From: Bacteroidales bacterium UBA1217
GTDB lineage: Bacteria; Bacteroidota; Bacteroidia; Bacteroidales; P3
Assembly: GCA_002309335.1 (NCBI GenBank)
Contig: DBXH01000059.1
Coordinates: 33,159 to 53,131, forward strand
Length of the DNA: 19,973 nucleotides
Reading direction: 5' to 3'
The number at the start of each line of letters is the position of its first letter. Position 1 is the stretch's first letter. Both the position numbers and the translations under genes were made by a program. This document shows positions 6,706 to 14,860 of this stretch, in pieces. Under the pieces are notes generated by a model, which saw nothing but the letters and a program-made list of their open reading frames with translations, was not told the origin of the DNA and ran no database searches.

Positions 6706-8061
6706 TTAAATTATTGCCCATAAGAATAGTCCTCCGGCTATGATTATACCACTAACAAAAAGGTCGATAAGGCAAAAGCCCATAATATCTTTGGCACTGA
6801 GGCGTGCAATAGCGAGAGCCGGAAGAGCCCAGAAGGGCTGAATCATATTGGTCCAAGCATCGCCCCAAGCAATAGCCATACCTGTCAGTCCTGGATCGAC
6901 ACCCAGTTCGGCACCGGCAGTAAACATAATAGGAGCCTGTATTGCCCAATGGCCACCGCCCGAGGGGACAAACATATTGAGCACTGCTGCGCAGAGGAAA
7001 GTGAGCAACGGGTAGGTGGCTGGCGAAGAAATATTTATGCAGGCGTTGCTGATGACGGTGCCAAAACAAATGCCGCTCTCGCCCACTCCGGTTATGATGC
7101 CCATAATGCCGGCATAGAAGGGAAACTGCAGAATAATGCCTGCTGCACCCGAGGCAGCCTTAGCAAATGCACGGACGTAGGCTAACGGTGTACCGTGGAA
7201 CAGAATACCAAGGAAAAGGAAAATCATTATCACCGACCCCAGGTCGAAGGCGCCGCCTCGGAAACCCAGATTTATTACAAGATAGGCAATACCGACAGCA
7301 GCGATGAGCCAAGAGAGCAGCCGGCTGTTCTCTAGGGATTCGGCAGGAGTTTCAGGTCTGCGCTTTTCAGCGGGAGGATCCTCGACCAGCAATGAAGAGT
7401 CGACCGTAACTATGTGATTGCCTTTAGGGTGCATAAGAGCATTGACAGCCGTGATGGCAATAATAACCAGCACCACAATGACGATATTGAAGGGATGCAG
7501 AATTGTATGCGAAATTGATATAGGGTCGACGATAGCGCCATTGGTGGCAGCGGCAAGATCGGGACCGGGAGTAGCCAATTTGAGCGGTACCGAGCCTGAG
7601 AGTCCTGCGTGCCATACGACAAAGCCACTATAGGCAGAGGCGATAAGCAGACGGTAGTCGACATTGGGCAAGCGTCGTGCGATATCCTTTGCGAATATGA
7701 CGCCGACGATAAGCCCGAAACCCCAGTTGAGCCAGCAGGCAACAGCCGAGATAGCCGTCACCAAAGCGATGGCGGCGACAGGCGTTTTGGGGAGCGAGGC
7801 AAGAAAAGAGATGCCCTTTTTGAGCGATGGAGCTGACGCCAAAGCCGAACCAGACACAAGCACAAGAGCCATCTGCATAGCAAAGGCGAGCAACCCCCAC
7901 ACTCCGTTGCCCCAATTAGCGACAACCTCGACGGGAGTCTGCCTGCAGATAGGCATTGCGAGGATAGCAGCGATGAAAGTGAGGATAATAGCAAATAGGA
8001 AGGGTTCGGGCATCCATCGCTGCATAAGTTTCACCGAACCGTTGATTAATTTCTGGAACAA
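6706..8061 (-). CDS. atoE: Short-chain fatty acid permease, AtoE family
   Basis: A polytopic inner-membrane protein of about 451 residues, matching the AtoE/short-chain fatty acid transporter family in length and hydrophobic pattern. Family-like features include the N-terminal RWMPEPFLFAIILTF (first membrane helix), WGNGVWGLLAFAMQMAL, CWLNWGFGLIVG, and the late FVPSGGGHWAIQAP stretch before AIAWGDAWTNMIQPFWALP. It is expected to move acetoacetate or short-chain acids such as butyrate; direction cannot be told. The longest frame opens with TTG at 8061. The first in-frame ATG is at 8025, which would give 439 residues and leave only five residues before the conserved WMPEP, so either start is possible. 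It lies 41 bp after the 8103-9032 gene and 6 bp before the MBL lipoprotein gene. Confidence 0.92.
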   Translation of the reverse strand: MFQKLINGSVKLMQRWMPEPFLFAIILTFIAAILAMPICRQTPVEVVANWGNGVWGLLAFAMQMALVLVSGSALASAPSLKKGISFLASLPKTPVAAIALVTAISAVACWLNWGFGLIVGVIFAKDIARRLPNVDYRLLIASAYSGFVVWHAGLSGSVPLKLATPGPDLAAATNGAIVDPISISHTILHPFNIVIVVLVIIAITAVNALMHPKGNHIVTVDSSLLVEDPPAEKRRPETPAESLENSRLLSWLIAAVGIAYLVINLGFRGGAFDLGSVIMIFLFLGILFHGTPLAYVRAFAKAASGAAGIILQFPFYAGIMGIITGVGESGICFGTVISNACINISSPATYPLLTFLCAAVLNMFVPSGGGHWAIQAPIMFTAGAELGVDPGLTGMAIAWGDAWTNMIQPFWALPALAIARLSAKDIMGFCLIDLFVSGIIIAGGLFLWAII

Positions 8062-8102
8062 GGGATAAAGTTTAAAATTTAGAGTTTAAGTGGCATTTTT
8101 CC

Positions 8103-9032
8103 CTAGCGAGGGTCGGACATAGTTGTAACACGCGAGGCATCAGCAACATAGGATGTAGCGCAGACCGACTGCTGACTATAGAGACCCGAGTAAATCTCGT
8201 TGGGGTAGAGTTTGGCGAGCGACTGGACATATGTGTCAATCTGCTTAGCAACAGTCATTTGCTCTGTTTTGCGTATACGCATACCCTTCAGGATAGCGTT
8301 GTAGTAGGTCTGAATATTCTGACGATAGTAGTTGCACATATCGTCCTCAGTAGGATTTGGTTTGCTGCCAAACTTATTCTGCCAAGAATCGCGGCAAACA
8401 GAATCAGCATCATTGTAAATCTTGTTAATCTGATCCTCAATATTGTTGTATTGTTCAATCATCTTCTGGTACTTCTCATCCGAAGCCAGACGCTCGATAG
8501 TTTTATAGTAGCGGTCCTCCATTTCGGCGGCATATTTCAGAGCCAGTTCCTGTTGCTGCTCTTCCGACATAGCGTCGTACTGTTCCTGTGTGATACCGAA
8601 CTCCTTGAGCAACTGTTCGTCGAAGGCGAAATAGCGTCCATAACCGTTTTGTGAGGCCAAAGTAGCATAACTGCCAGCACCAGCGGCGGCAAGTTGAGCC
8701 AGATAGGTGGTTGTGGGATTGGCGAGCATTTTGAGAGTACGGGGATTGGCGCGATGCGATTCACAGAGATATTCAGCGAGTTGATTAGGCTGAGGCATCG
8801 TTGGAACCATCTCGATAACCTTCTGGGGAGTGATTTCCTCATCATTGTCGGAGGGCGAGGTGATGGGAGTCTCGTCCTTTTGATTCTGGTTTTGGTTCTG
8901 GTTGTTACCCAGAGCGTTGTTGATAGTCTGGGAAGCCTTTTCTTTCAATTTCTTACCGATAGCGCTGCCTATTTGAGCCTGTGAGAAAGAAGCGAGAGAA
9001 AGCAGAGCGAGTAGCAGTACGATTTTTTTCAT
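8103..9032 (-). CDS. Secreted protein of unknown function, helix-rich
   Basis: Not recognised. The 309-residue product has a signal peptide (MKKIVLLLALLSLASFSQAQ, cut likely after A19). A short IGSAIGKKLKEKASQTINNAL amphipathic stretch follows (21-41), then an Asn/Gln repeat (NQ units at 44-51) and an acidic Ser/Asp/Glu linker (about 53-68). The rest is rich in charged helix-forming residues (for example TIERLASDEKYQKMIEQ), including an AMSEEQQQELALKYAAEME segment. Cysteines at about 90, 213, 233 and near 291 could form periplasmic disulphides. It is preceded by the 9054-9743 gene at 21 bp and followed by the permease gene at 41 bp, all on one strand. It is likely periplasmic or outer-membrane associated; no function can be proposed. 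Confidence 0.8.
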   Translation of the reverse strand: MKKIVLLLALLSLASFSQAQIGSAIGKKLKEKASQTINNALGNNQNQNQNQKDETPITSPSDNDEEITPQKVIEMVPTMPQPNQLAEYLCESHRANPRTLKMLANPTTTYLAQLAAAGAGSYATLASQNGYGRYFAFDEQLLKEFGITQEQYDAMSEEQQQELALKYAAEMEDRYYKTIERLASDEKYQKMIEQYNNIEDQINKIYNDADSVCRDSWQNKFGSKPNPTEDDMCNYYRQNIQTYYNAILKGMRIRKTEQMTVAKQIDTYVQSLAKLYPNEIYSGLYSQQSVCATSYVADASRVTTMSDPR

Positions 9033-9053
9033 AATAAGCTGTTTTTAATGTTA

Positions 9054-9743
9054 TTATTTTGGATTGTTTTTTTCAGATTCAATTATCAGAGGCAAGAGCA
9101 TCCACTCGAAGACATCGCAGCGTATGATACGGTAGTGCTGGTGATAGGTCTCATTGAAAAGACGACTATGGTGCAATGCATACTGGCCAGACTTGATGGC
9201 CTGCTCAATCAGTTGATAATCCTCTTCGTAGTTTAGCGGTTTCTTGCTATTAGGATTATTCAGGAGTTGTAGCAAAGACTGCCAACGGTCGTGCCACTGT
9301 TCGGCATCGTAATCAACCGGTTGCGAGCTATGCAGCATTGCCGATACCAATGTCCCGAGAGGTATGATTCCCTGCCGCACATAGTTAATGTCGACGCGCA
9401 CATAATTATTCTTAAGCAAAGGATAATAAAACAAAGGTTGCTGCCAATCAGCAGTATCAGCATTATTCAACTCATATTCAATATATCGCACCGCTGCCAT
9501 CGAGTCGGTCAACAGATGTTCCAAGCCGAAATAGTCCTGAAAGCAATACTTGTAGACATCGCGCAGCTGCGACTGTGGATAATGTTGCATATATAGGCAC
9601 AGCCTGCATTCTTCCCAATCGAAATAATTTGAACTCCGGCACACTGCAAGGGTAGAATCCCAATTAGTCTGAGCAGCGCCCCAATGCGAAGCGATAGGAG
9701 ATATCAGCAGAAGAAAGAGAATGCAGCAGCAGGTGTTTTTCAT
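9054..9743 (-). CDS. Secreted protein of unknown function
   Basis: Not recognised. A 229-residue product with an N-terminal hydrophobic export signal (CCCILFLLLISPIAS..., cleavage near AAQ at 23-25). The mature part is rich in Trp, Tyr and His, has cysteines at about 35, 46, 49 and 67, and is mostly predicted helical by eye (DYQLIEQAIKSGQYALHHSRLF). The C-terminus is EKNNPK. It is the first gene of a four-gene minus-strand run with its own -7 box upstream at 9770-9777. The pairing with the next secreted unknown, 21 bp away, suggests that the two products work together. Three cysteines at residues 5-7 lie inside the signal and do not form a proper lipobox. Confidence 0.78.
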   Translation of the reverse strand: MKNTCCCILFLLLISPIASHWGAAQTNWDSTLAVCRSSNYFDWEECRLCLYMQHYPQSQLRDVYKYCFQDYFGLEHLLTDSMAAVRYIEYELNNADTADWQQPLFYYPLLKNNYVRVDINYVRQGIIPLGTLVSAMLHSSQPVDYDAEQWHDRWQSLLQLLNNPNSKKPLNYEEDYQLIEQAIKSGQYALHHSRLFNETYHQHYRIIRCDVFEWMLLPLIIESEKNNPK

Positions 9744-9767
9744 TAGTTAATCTTTATTAATTGAAGA

Positions 9768-9808
9768 TGCAAAAATACAAAAACTTTTTAAATATTTGTA
9801 TCTTTGCA
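9768..9808. promoter_or_regulatory. Symmetric divergent promoter region
   Basis: TGCAAAAATACAAA (9768-9781) and TTTGTATCTTTGCA (9795-9808) are inverted copies of each other with one mismatch in 14, separated by 13 bp. Each arm carries a -7 box: TATTTTTG on the minus strand (9777-9770) for the four-gene operon, and TATCTTTG on the plus strand (9799-9806) for the TonB receptor gene. A plus-strand leader of about 60 nt follows. No good -33 element is seen for either direction at 19 nt. Confidence 0.6.
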
Positions 9809-9872
9809 ATGTACTTTTTATATATCCAACTCTGTTTAATACTATATTACAATCAATTACGTTCAAGTTTAG

Positions 9873-12305
9873 ATGTTATTTTTGAATAAAAACAAGATAG
9901 TAATCCTGCTTCTGTTGCTAATCAGCGGAGTTGCAAGAGCACAGAGCTACACAATCAGCGGCACCGTCATCGACTCGTTGAGCGGCGAGACGCTTATTGG
10001 GGCTGCTGTGATGGACCTGCGTACAGGCAAAGGGGCTCTGACCAACGCCCAGGGACGATTCTCGCTGACGTTGAAGAGCGACTCGGTAAAGCTGCGCGTC
10101 ACATATGTAGGCTATAAACCTGTCTTTGAAGATATTCTGCTGAAGAGCAACCAGAAACGCACTTTCCGTATGCAGTCGAGCACCGAACTGAAGATTGTAG
10201 TGATCAAGAGCGAACGGGTAAACAATGTGCGCTCGTCGCAAATGAGCGCCATCGACATACCCGTCGAGCAGCTCAAGTCGGTTCCTGTCCTATTCGGTGA
10301 GGCCGATTTGGTGAAGGCGTTGCAGCTGCTGCCAGGCGTACAGAGCGGCTCAGAGGGCAACAGTGGCTTCTATGTGCGTGGCGGCGGTCCCGACGAGAAC
10401 CTCTTTCTGCTTGACGGTGTCCCGCTCTACAATGTGAGCCATCTGGGAGGATTCTTCTCAGCCTTCAACACCGACGCTGTCAAGGGGGTGACCCTCTACA
10501 AAGGCAGCTTTCCCGCCCACTTCGGCGGACGCCTGTCGAGTGTGCTCGACGTCACCACCAACAACGGCAACGACAAGCAGCTGCACGGCAACGCCTCGAT
10601 AGGCTTTATCTCGACCAAACTCAGCGTCGAGGGTCCCATCAAGAGCGAGCGCACCACCTTCTGCCTGTCTGGGAGGCGCACTTATGCCGACTTTCTACTG
10701 CAACCACTGGTCAAACGCCTTGCCGACCGCAAGGAGTACAAGCTTCGTGCTGGCTATTATTTCTATGATGTAAACGGTAAGCTTACTCATCGCTTCAGCG
10801 ATCGTAGCCGCCTGTTTGCCAGCTACTATATGGGCTCGGACGTAGTTTACACCCGCATCCGCACCCTTGCCACCGACGTGCAAGAGCAGTTTCTCAACTT
10901 CGACACGAAGTGGGGCAACATCGTGGCCTCGGCACGCTGGAACTATGAGCTTACACCCAAACTGTTTATGAACATCACCGGCGCCTACACGCGCTACAGC
11001 AACACGGTGGGCGTCGACTACGAGACCGTCACCCTCGCCACCGAGGAGCAGGAGAGCACCACGTCGGAGTTTGATATGGACTATATCTCGCGCATCAACG
11101 ACCTGAGTCTGAGAGCCGACTTTGACTTTACGCCCAATCCCGACCACCTGATGAAGTTTGGCACATCGATAGTACACCACGTCTTCCTGCCCGAAGTGTC
11201 GAGTGCCCACCTCAATGCCTACAGCGCTGAGTATATGAACAGTTCTATGGTCATAGACACATCAGTCAACTCAGGTTCCATCCTTGCCGAAGAACTGACG
11301 GCATACGCCGAGGACGACTGGAGCATCAGCGAGGCTGTGAAGCTCAACTACGGACTGAACTTCAGCGGCTTTGCCGTCGAGCACAAGTTCTACCCCACCC
11401 TGCAGCCCCGCCTGTCGGGACGTATAATGCTGGGTGAAGGACTATCGCTCAAGGCCGGCTACGCCTATATGACTCAGTTTATGCACCTACTTTCGACTAC
11501 AAGCGTCAGTATGCCCACCGACCTATGGGTGCCAGTGACGAGCGATGTGCCGCCAATGTACGCCCACCAGGTGGCCGGCGGTGTGTTCTACGAGTCTGGT
11601 GTCATCGGCGACTTCTCGGTTGAAGGCTACTATAAGAAGATGCATAACCTGTTGGAATACAAGGATGGCGCCACATTCTTCGGCAGCAGCGAAAGTTGGG
11701 AAGAGAAGGTTGTGCTAGGCGACGGATGGGCCTATGGTATCGAATTCCTGCTGCAACGTAACATCGGCAACCTTACTGGCTGGATAGGCTACACCTGGAG
11801 CAAGACGATGCGCCAGTTTGACCGTCCCGGTCAGGTGCTCAACGACGGCAACCCATTCCCTGCCAAATACGACCGTCGCCACGACCTCAGCATTGTACTG
11901 AATTACAAAGTCAACGACAAGATGGACTTCAGCGCGACGTGGGTCTACAGCTCGGGTAACGCTGCCACACTGAGCCTGCAGGAATACGCTGAGGCGCAGC
12001 AAACCGCCAACGAATATGCTGATGTGGACCCCGAAGGATGGGATGGCTATCTGTCACACCCCTCAGGACGCAACAATTTCCGTATGCCTGACTATCACCG
12101 TATGGATGTTAGCGCCAACTTCCACCGCAAGTTCCGACGCTGCAGCCGGACGATAAACGTCAGTGTTTACAACCTCTACAACCGCAAGAACCCTTATATG
12201 ATATATGAGAGCCACGAGTATACCTACAAGGGCTACAACGGCGCCCTCGTCCAGTTGTCTATCTTCCCCATCCTGCCCTCGGTGGCATACACGCTTAAGT
12301 TTTAG
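9873..12305 (+). CDS. TonB-dependent outer-membrane receptor with carboxypeptidase-like N-terminal domain
   Basis: An 810-residue outer-membrane transporter. In order: signal peptide 1-24 (ending ARAQ); a carboxypeptidase-regulatory-like beta domain at about 26-105 (SGTVIDSLSGETLIGAAV, ...GYKPVFEDI); a plug domain at about 120-230 with FYVRGG (166-171), LLDGVPLYN (179-187) and FGGRLSSVLDV (217-227); then a beta-barrel ending in the aromatic residue of YTLKF. It lacks the length (about 1000 residues) of SusC proteins and is not followed by a SusD gene. Instead a DUF4249 lipoprotein follows 68 bp downstream, a common Bacteroidota pairing. Substrate is unknown; nothing nearby (no siderophore or glycan genes) defines it. 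Confidence 0.95.
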   Translation: MLFLNKNKIVILLLLLISGVARAQSYTISGTVIDSLSGETLIGAAVMDLRTGKGALTNAQGRFSLTLKSDSVKLRVTYVGYKPVFEDILLKSNQKRTFRMQSSTELKIVVIKSERVNNVRSSQMSAIDIPVEQLKSVPVLFGEADLVKALQLLPGVQSGSEGNSGFYVRGGGPDENLFLLDGVPLYNVSHLGGFFSAFNTDAVKGVTLYKGSFPAHFGGRLSSVLDVTTNNGNDKQLHGNASIGFISTKLSVEGPIKSERTTFCLSGRRTYADFLLQPLVKRLADRKEYKLRAGYYFYDVNGKLTHRFSDRSRLFASYYMGSDVVYTRIRTLATDVQEQFLNFDTKWGNIVASARWNYELTPKLFMNITGAYTRYSNTVGVDYETVTLATEEQESTTSEFDMDYISRINDLSLRADFDFTPNPDHLMKFGTSIVHHVFLPEVSSAHLNAYSAEYMNSSMVIDTSVNSGSILAEELTAYAEDDWSISEAVKLNYGLNFSGFAVEHKFYPTLQPRLSGRIMLGEGLSLKAGYAYMTQFMHLLSTTSVSMPTDLWVPVTSDVPPMYAHQVAGGVFYESGVIGDFSVEGYYKKMHNLLEYKDGATFFGSSESWEEKVVLGDGWAYGIEFLLQRNIGNLTGWIGYTWSKTMRQFDRPGQVLNDGNPFPAKYDRRHDLSIVLNYKVNDKMDFSATWVYSSGNAATLSLQEYAEAQQTANEYADVDPEGWDGYLSHPSGRNNFRMPDYHRMDVSANFHRKFRRCSRTINVSVYNLYNRKNPYMIYESHEYTYKGYNGALVQLSIFPILPSVAYTLKF

Positions 12306-12373
12306 GGTTGGAAGGTTATAGGGTTGAACGTATTTATGGTTTAATTGTTTTAAAGTTGAAAGGTATTGGAAAT
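12304..12373. repeat. GGTTG-rich degenerate repeat between the receptor and DUF4249 genes
   Basis: The 68-bp gap reads as loosely repeated GGTTGGAA / GGTTATAG / GGTTGAAC / GGTTTAAT / AGTTGAAA units. It resembles the repeats upstream of radA (16991-17040). No promoter box or terminator hairpin is seen, so the two genes are probably one transcript. Confidence 0.4.
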
Positions 12374-13381
12374 ATGAGCAAAGCAAGATATATAATCCTG
12401 ATTGTTTGTGCGATGTTATGTTCGTGCGAGAAGGTGATGGAGTTCGACATCGAGGAGAGCGAGCGTATGGTGGTGGTCAACTCCCTCCCGTCGACCGATA
12501 GTTTGCTTTTTGTCAACATCACCTACAGCCGTTTCTTCCTTGACAACCAACCCTTTATTGCTGTAACAGACGCTACAGTAAGCATCGAAGTGAACGGCTC
12601 AACTATAGCCTCAACAGGTCGCGACGGTGCCAATTATCTGTTCAACTACACTGCCACCGCGGGCGACACGCTGACGCTGCATGTAAGCACACCTGGTCGA
12701 CCCGATATCATTGGCGGAACACGCGTTGTTCCTCTTCCCGATATGCTGCCGCCACTGGCGGAAATAGACACGTTGCAGCCCATCACAGCTGGCAACGTAT
12801 CATTTACGCTCAACGACCCAGCAGCATTGGAAAACTACTATTACATATACATTGAGGAACGCGACAGTGGCACACGCTGGAATGAATGGGAGAAAAAATG
12901 GGACACCATAGACACCGTTATACACCCCTATTTCACTTGCCTCAACACCGAGATAACCAACCCCGAAGTCAATGCCATAGAAGGTTTTATGGAATATTTC
13001 AACGGCATTCTATTCACCGACAGGGACATTAACGGTCAAAACTACGAAACTACGCTATCGCTAATAATGCTGAAAGACACAGCCGAACATCCGTTACAAC
13101 GTGATTATACACTTATTGTAGAAGCCTTAAGTCCAGAGGCCTACACCTATACCAAAGAGGTTATGGCGGCACGCAGTATGGGCAGCTATTTCGCCGAACC
13201 CGCCCGAATCTACAGCAATCTAAGCAGCGGCGTCGGCATATTCGCCGCAATTGCACGACGGCAATATCCGCTGACATTCTCCTACAAGGAAGCGGGAGAG
13301 AGAAAGAAAGTCAAATTTGTTTATTCGCCGAAGAAAGACTCTACTCCAAACTCTGTTTCAGCGTCTCGACGTAGTCGTTGA
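12374..13381 (+). CDS. DUF4249 domain lipoprotein, partner of the TonB receptor
   Basis: A 335-residue outer-membrane-associated lipoprotein. The ATG at 12374 was chosen because it directly opens a lipoprotein signal, MSKARYIILIVCAMLCSCEK, with lipid attachment probably at C18; a longer frame back to a TTG at 12308 adds an unlikely cytoplasmic-looking tail. The body matches DUF4249: EFDIEESERMVVVNSLPSTD, then a beta-sandwich-like region (DATVSIEVNGSTI, DTLTLHVSTPG) and VVPLPDMLPP. Family members lie next to TonB-dependent receptors and are thought to help substrate capture. The last part (KKDSTPNSVSASRRSR) is basic, of low complexity and overlaps the convergent gene by 41 bp, so it may be a recent extension past an older stop. 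Confidence 0.85.
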   Translation: MSKARYIILIVCAMLCSCEKVMEFDIEESERMVVVNSLPSTDSLLFVNITYSRFFLDNQPFIAVTDATVSIEVNGSTIASTGRDGANYLFNYTATAGDTLTLHVSTPGRPDIIGGTRVVPLPDMLPPLAEIDTLQPITAGNVSFTLNDPAALENYYYIYIEERDSGTRWNEWEKKWDTIDTVIHPYFTCLNTEITNPEVNAIEGFMEYFNGILFTDRDINGQNYETTLSLIMLKDTAEHPLQRDYTLIVEALSPEAYTYTKEVMAARSMGSYFAEPARIYSNLSSGVGIFAAIARRQYPLTFSYKEAGERKKVKFVYSPKKDSTPNSVSASRRSR

Positions 13382-14771
13382 TGCGCTGCATCTGTTCCGG
13401 GATATTTATTCCCTGCGGACACTCACTGACGCAGTGGTTGCAGCCTATGCAGTGGTCGGCTTGACGGAAGGAAGGCACCGCCCGGTCATATCCTACAAGG
13501 AAAGCACGACGGCTACGGCGGAAAGCACGTTTCTCATCCGAGTCGGTTCCAATGTCGTTCATCACATTGCCCTCGTTCAAGCATTTATTGTAGTGAGCGA
13601 AAACCGCGGGAATATTGATGCCATAAGGACAGGGCATACAGTATTTGCAATCGGTGCAAGGGACAGTCTTAAAGTTGGCATAAACGTCAGCAATTTCCTC
13701 AAGCAGTTTCAACTCATCGTCACTCAAGGGCTTATGTGGCGAATAGGTGCGAATATTATCCTGCAAATGCTCCATATAAGTCATACCGCTTAGCACAGTA
13801 AGCACACGCGGCTGGTTGCCTGCAAAGCGAAAAGCCCAAGATGCCACCGACGCCTGCGGATCGCGCTCCTTGAGTAGACTGACAGCGTGATCGTTGAGGT
13901 TGACGAGCTGTCCACCGAGGAGCGGTTCCATAACAAAGACGGGGATGTTGCGTTTTTCTAGTTCGCCGTAAAGGTAACTCGAGTTAGTGTTGCGTTCGTT
14001 GAGGAGTTTTGAGTGGTTCCAATCCACATAGTTGTGCTGTATCAGCACATGATCCCAATGGTATTTGCCTTCGTCTTGCAAGCGCAGCAAGTAGTCGAAA
14101 GCCTCGATGTCGCCGTGATAGGAAAAGCCGAGGTTATGAATGCGCCCTTTTTCCCGCTCCTCGCATAGGAAATCGAGCATTCCATTTTCAAAAAATCGGC
14201 GTTTGAGTGTATCCATCGAACTGATTTCGTTACCATTGGCATCGCGACGGGTACCGCCGATGCTATGCAGCATATAGTAGTCGAGATAGTCCACCTGCAG
14301 TTCTTTCATCGAGTTATGGAACATCTTTATGCTCTCCTCACGGCTCCATGTGCTCGGGGCAAAGTTGGAGAGTTTGGTGGACACAAAATATTCGCTTCTC
14401 TTGTGACGACTGAGAGCAATACCGACAGCGTGTTCAGAACGTCCCTTGCAGTATGGCGGAGCCGTATCGAACAAGTTTACTCCGTGTGCAATGGCATAAT
14501 CCACCAGCTCGTTGATGGCATTCTGGTCGAGTTCTTGGTCCTGCTCCCGTCCACTCTCGCCGTCGATTGTGGGGAAGCGCATACAACCATATCCAAGTAG
14601 CGATACCTTGTCACCGTGCAGATTCTCGCGATAGCTCATTTTGTCAACGGGCACCTCGCCGAGCGCTACACCTTCGGAATGAGTTTCTTTCTTTGTTGAG
14701 CAACCTACAGCCACCGCTGCCGTTGCCACTGCGCCAGTTCCAGCAAGTTTTATAAATTTTCGACGGTCCAT
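13341..14771 (-). CDS. Tat-exported iron-sulphur aldo/keto reductase
   Basis: A 476-residue oxidoreductase. The N-terminus MDRRKFIKLAGTGAV... is a twin-arginine signal, with VGCS suggesting lipid attachment at C24, so the folded protein should be exported. The aldo/keto reductase barrel spans about 50-345, with catalytic tetrad D102 (FDTAPPY), Y107, K133 (STKLS) and H169 (YYMLHS). The C-terminal part carries two cysteine clusters: C372-x2-C375-x2-C378-x2-C381P and C441-x2-C444-x2-C447-x3-C451P, each able to hold one 4Fe-4S cluster. This matches the Bacteroidota family of ferredoxin-tailed aldo/keto reductases, whose physiological substrates are mostly unknown. It may be co-transcribed with the 14804-15520 gene 32 bp upstream. 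Confidence 0.93.
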   Translation of the reverse strand: MDRRKFIKLAGTGAVATAAVAVGCSTKKETHSEGVALGEVPVDKMSYRENLHGDKVSLLGYGCMRFPTIDGESGREQDQELDQNAINELVDYAIAHGVNLFDTAPPYCKGRSEHAVGIALSRHKRSEYFVSTKLSNFAPSTWSREESIKMFHNSMKELQVDYLDYYMLHSIGGTRRDANGNEISSMDTLKRRFFENGMLDFLCEEREKGRIHNLGFSYHGDIEAFDYLLRLQDEGKYHWDHVLIQHNYVDWNHSKLLNERNTNSSYLYGELEKRNIPVFVMEPLLGGQLVNLNDHAVSLLKERDPQASVASWAFRFAGNQPRVLTVLSGMTYMEHLQDNIRTYSPHKPLSDDELKLLEEIADVYANFKTVPCTDCKYCMPCPYGINIPAVFAHYNKCLNEGNVMNDIGTDSDEKRAFRRSRRAFLVGYDRAVPSFRQADHCIGCNHCVSECPQGINIPEQMQRINDYVETLKQSLE

Positions 14772-14778
14772 TGGATAT

Positions 14779-14860
14779 GTGAATTTGTGAATTCTTGAAT
14801 GTGTTAATACGTTAATGTGTGGGTGTGGAAGGGAGAGTAAAACGAAGAGTGGAATGGAGA
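14779..14860. repeat. Degenerate 8-bp tandem repeat running into a coding region
   Basis: Plus-strand units GTGAATTT, GTGAATTC, TTGAATGT, GTTAATAC, GTTAATGT and GTGGGTGT follow one another with a period of 8 bp from 14779 to 14826, then pass into a purine-rich GGAAGGGA/GAGTAAAA/GGAATGGA stretch. The repeat begins 7 bp above the aldo/keto reductase start and continues through the stop codon (14804-14806) into the C-terminal codons of the next gene. Confidence 0.55.

Noticed and set aside
12308..12373. N-terminal extension of the DUF4249 gene from a TTG codon
   Set aside because: The extension is encoded by spacer repeat DNA and would bury the lipoprotein signal that begins at the ATG at 12374.
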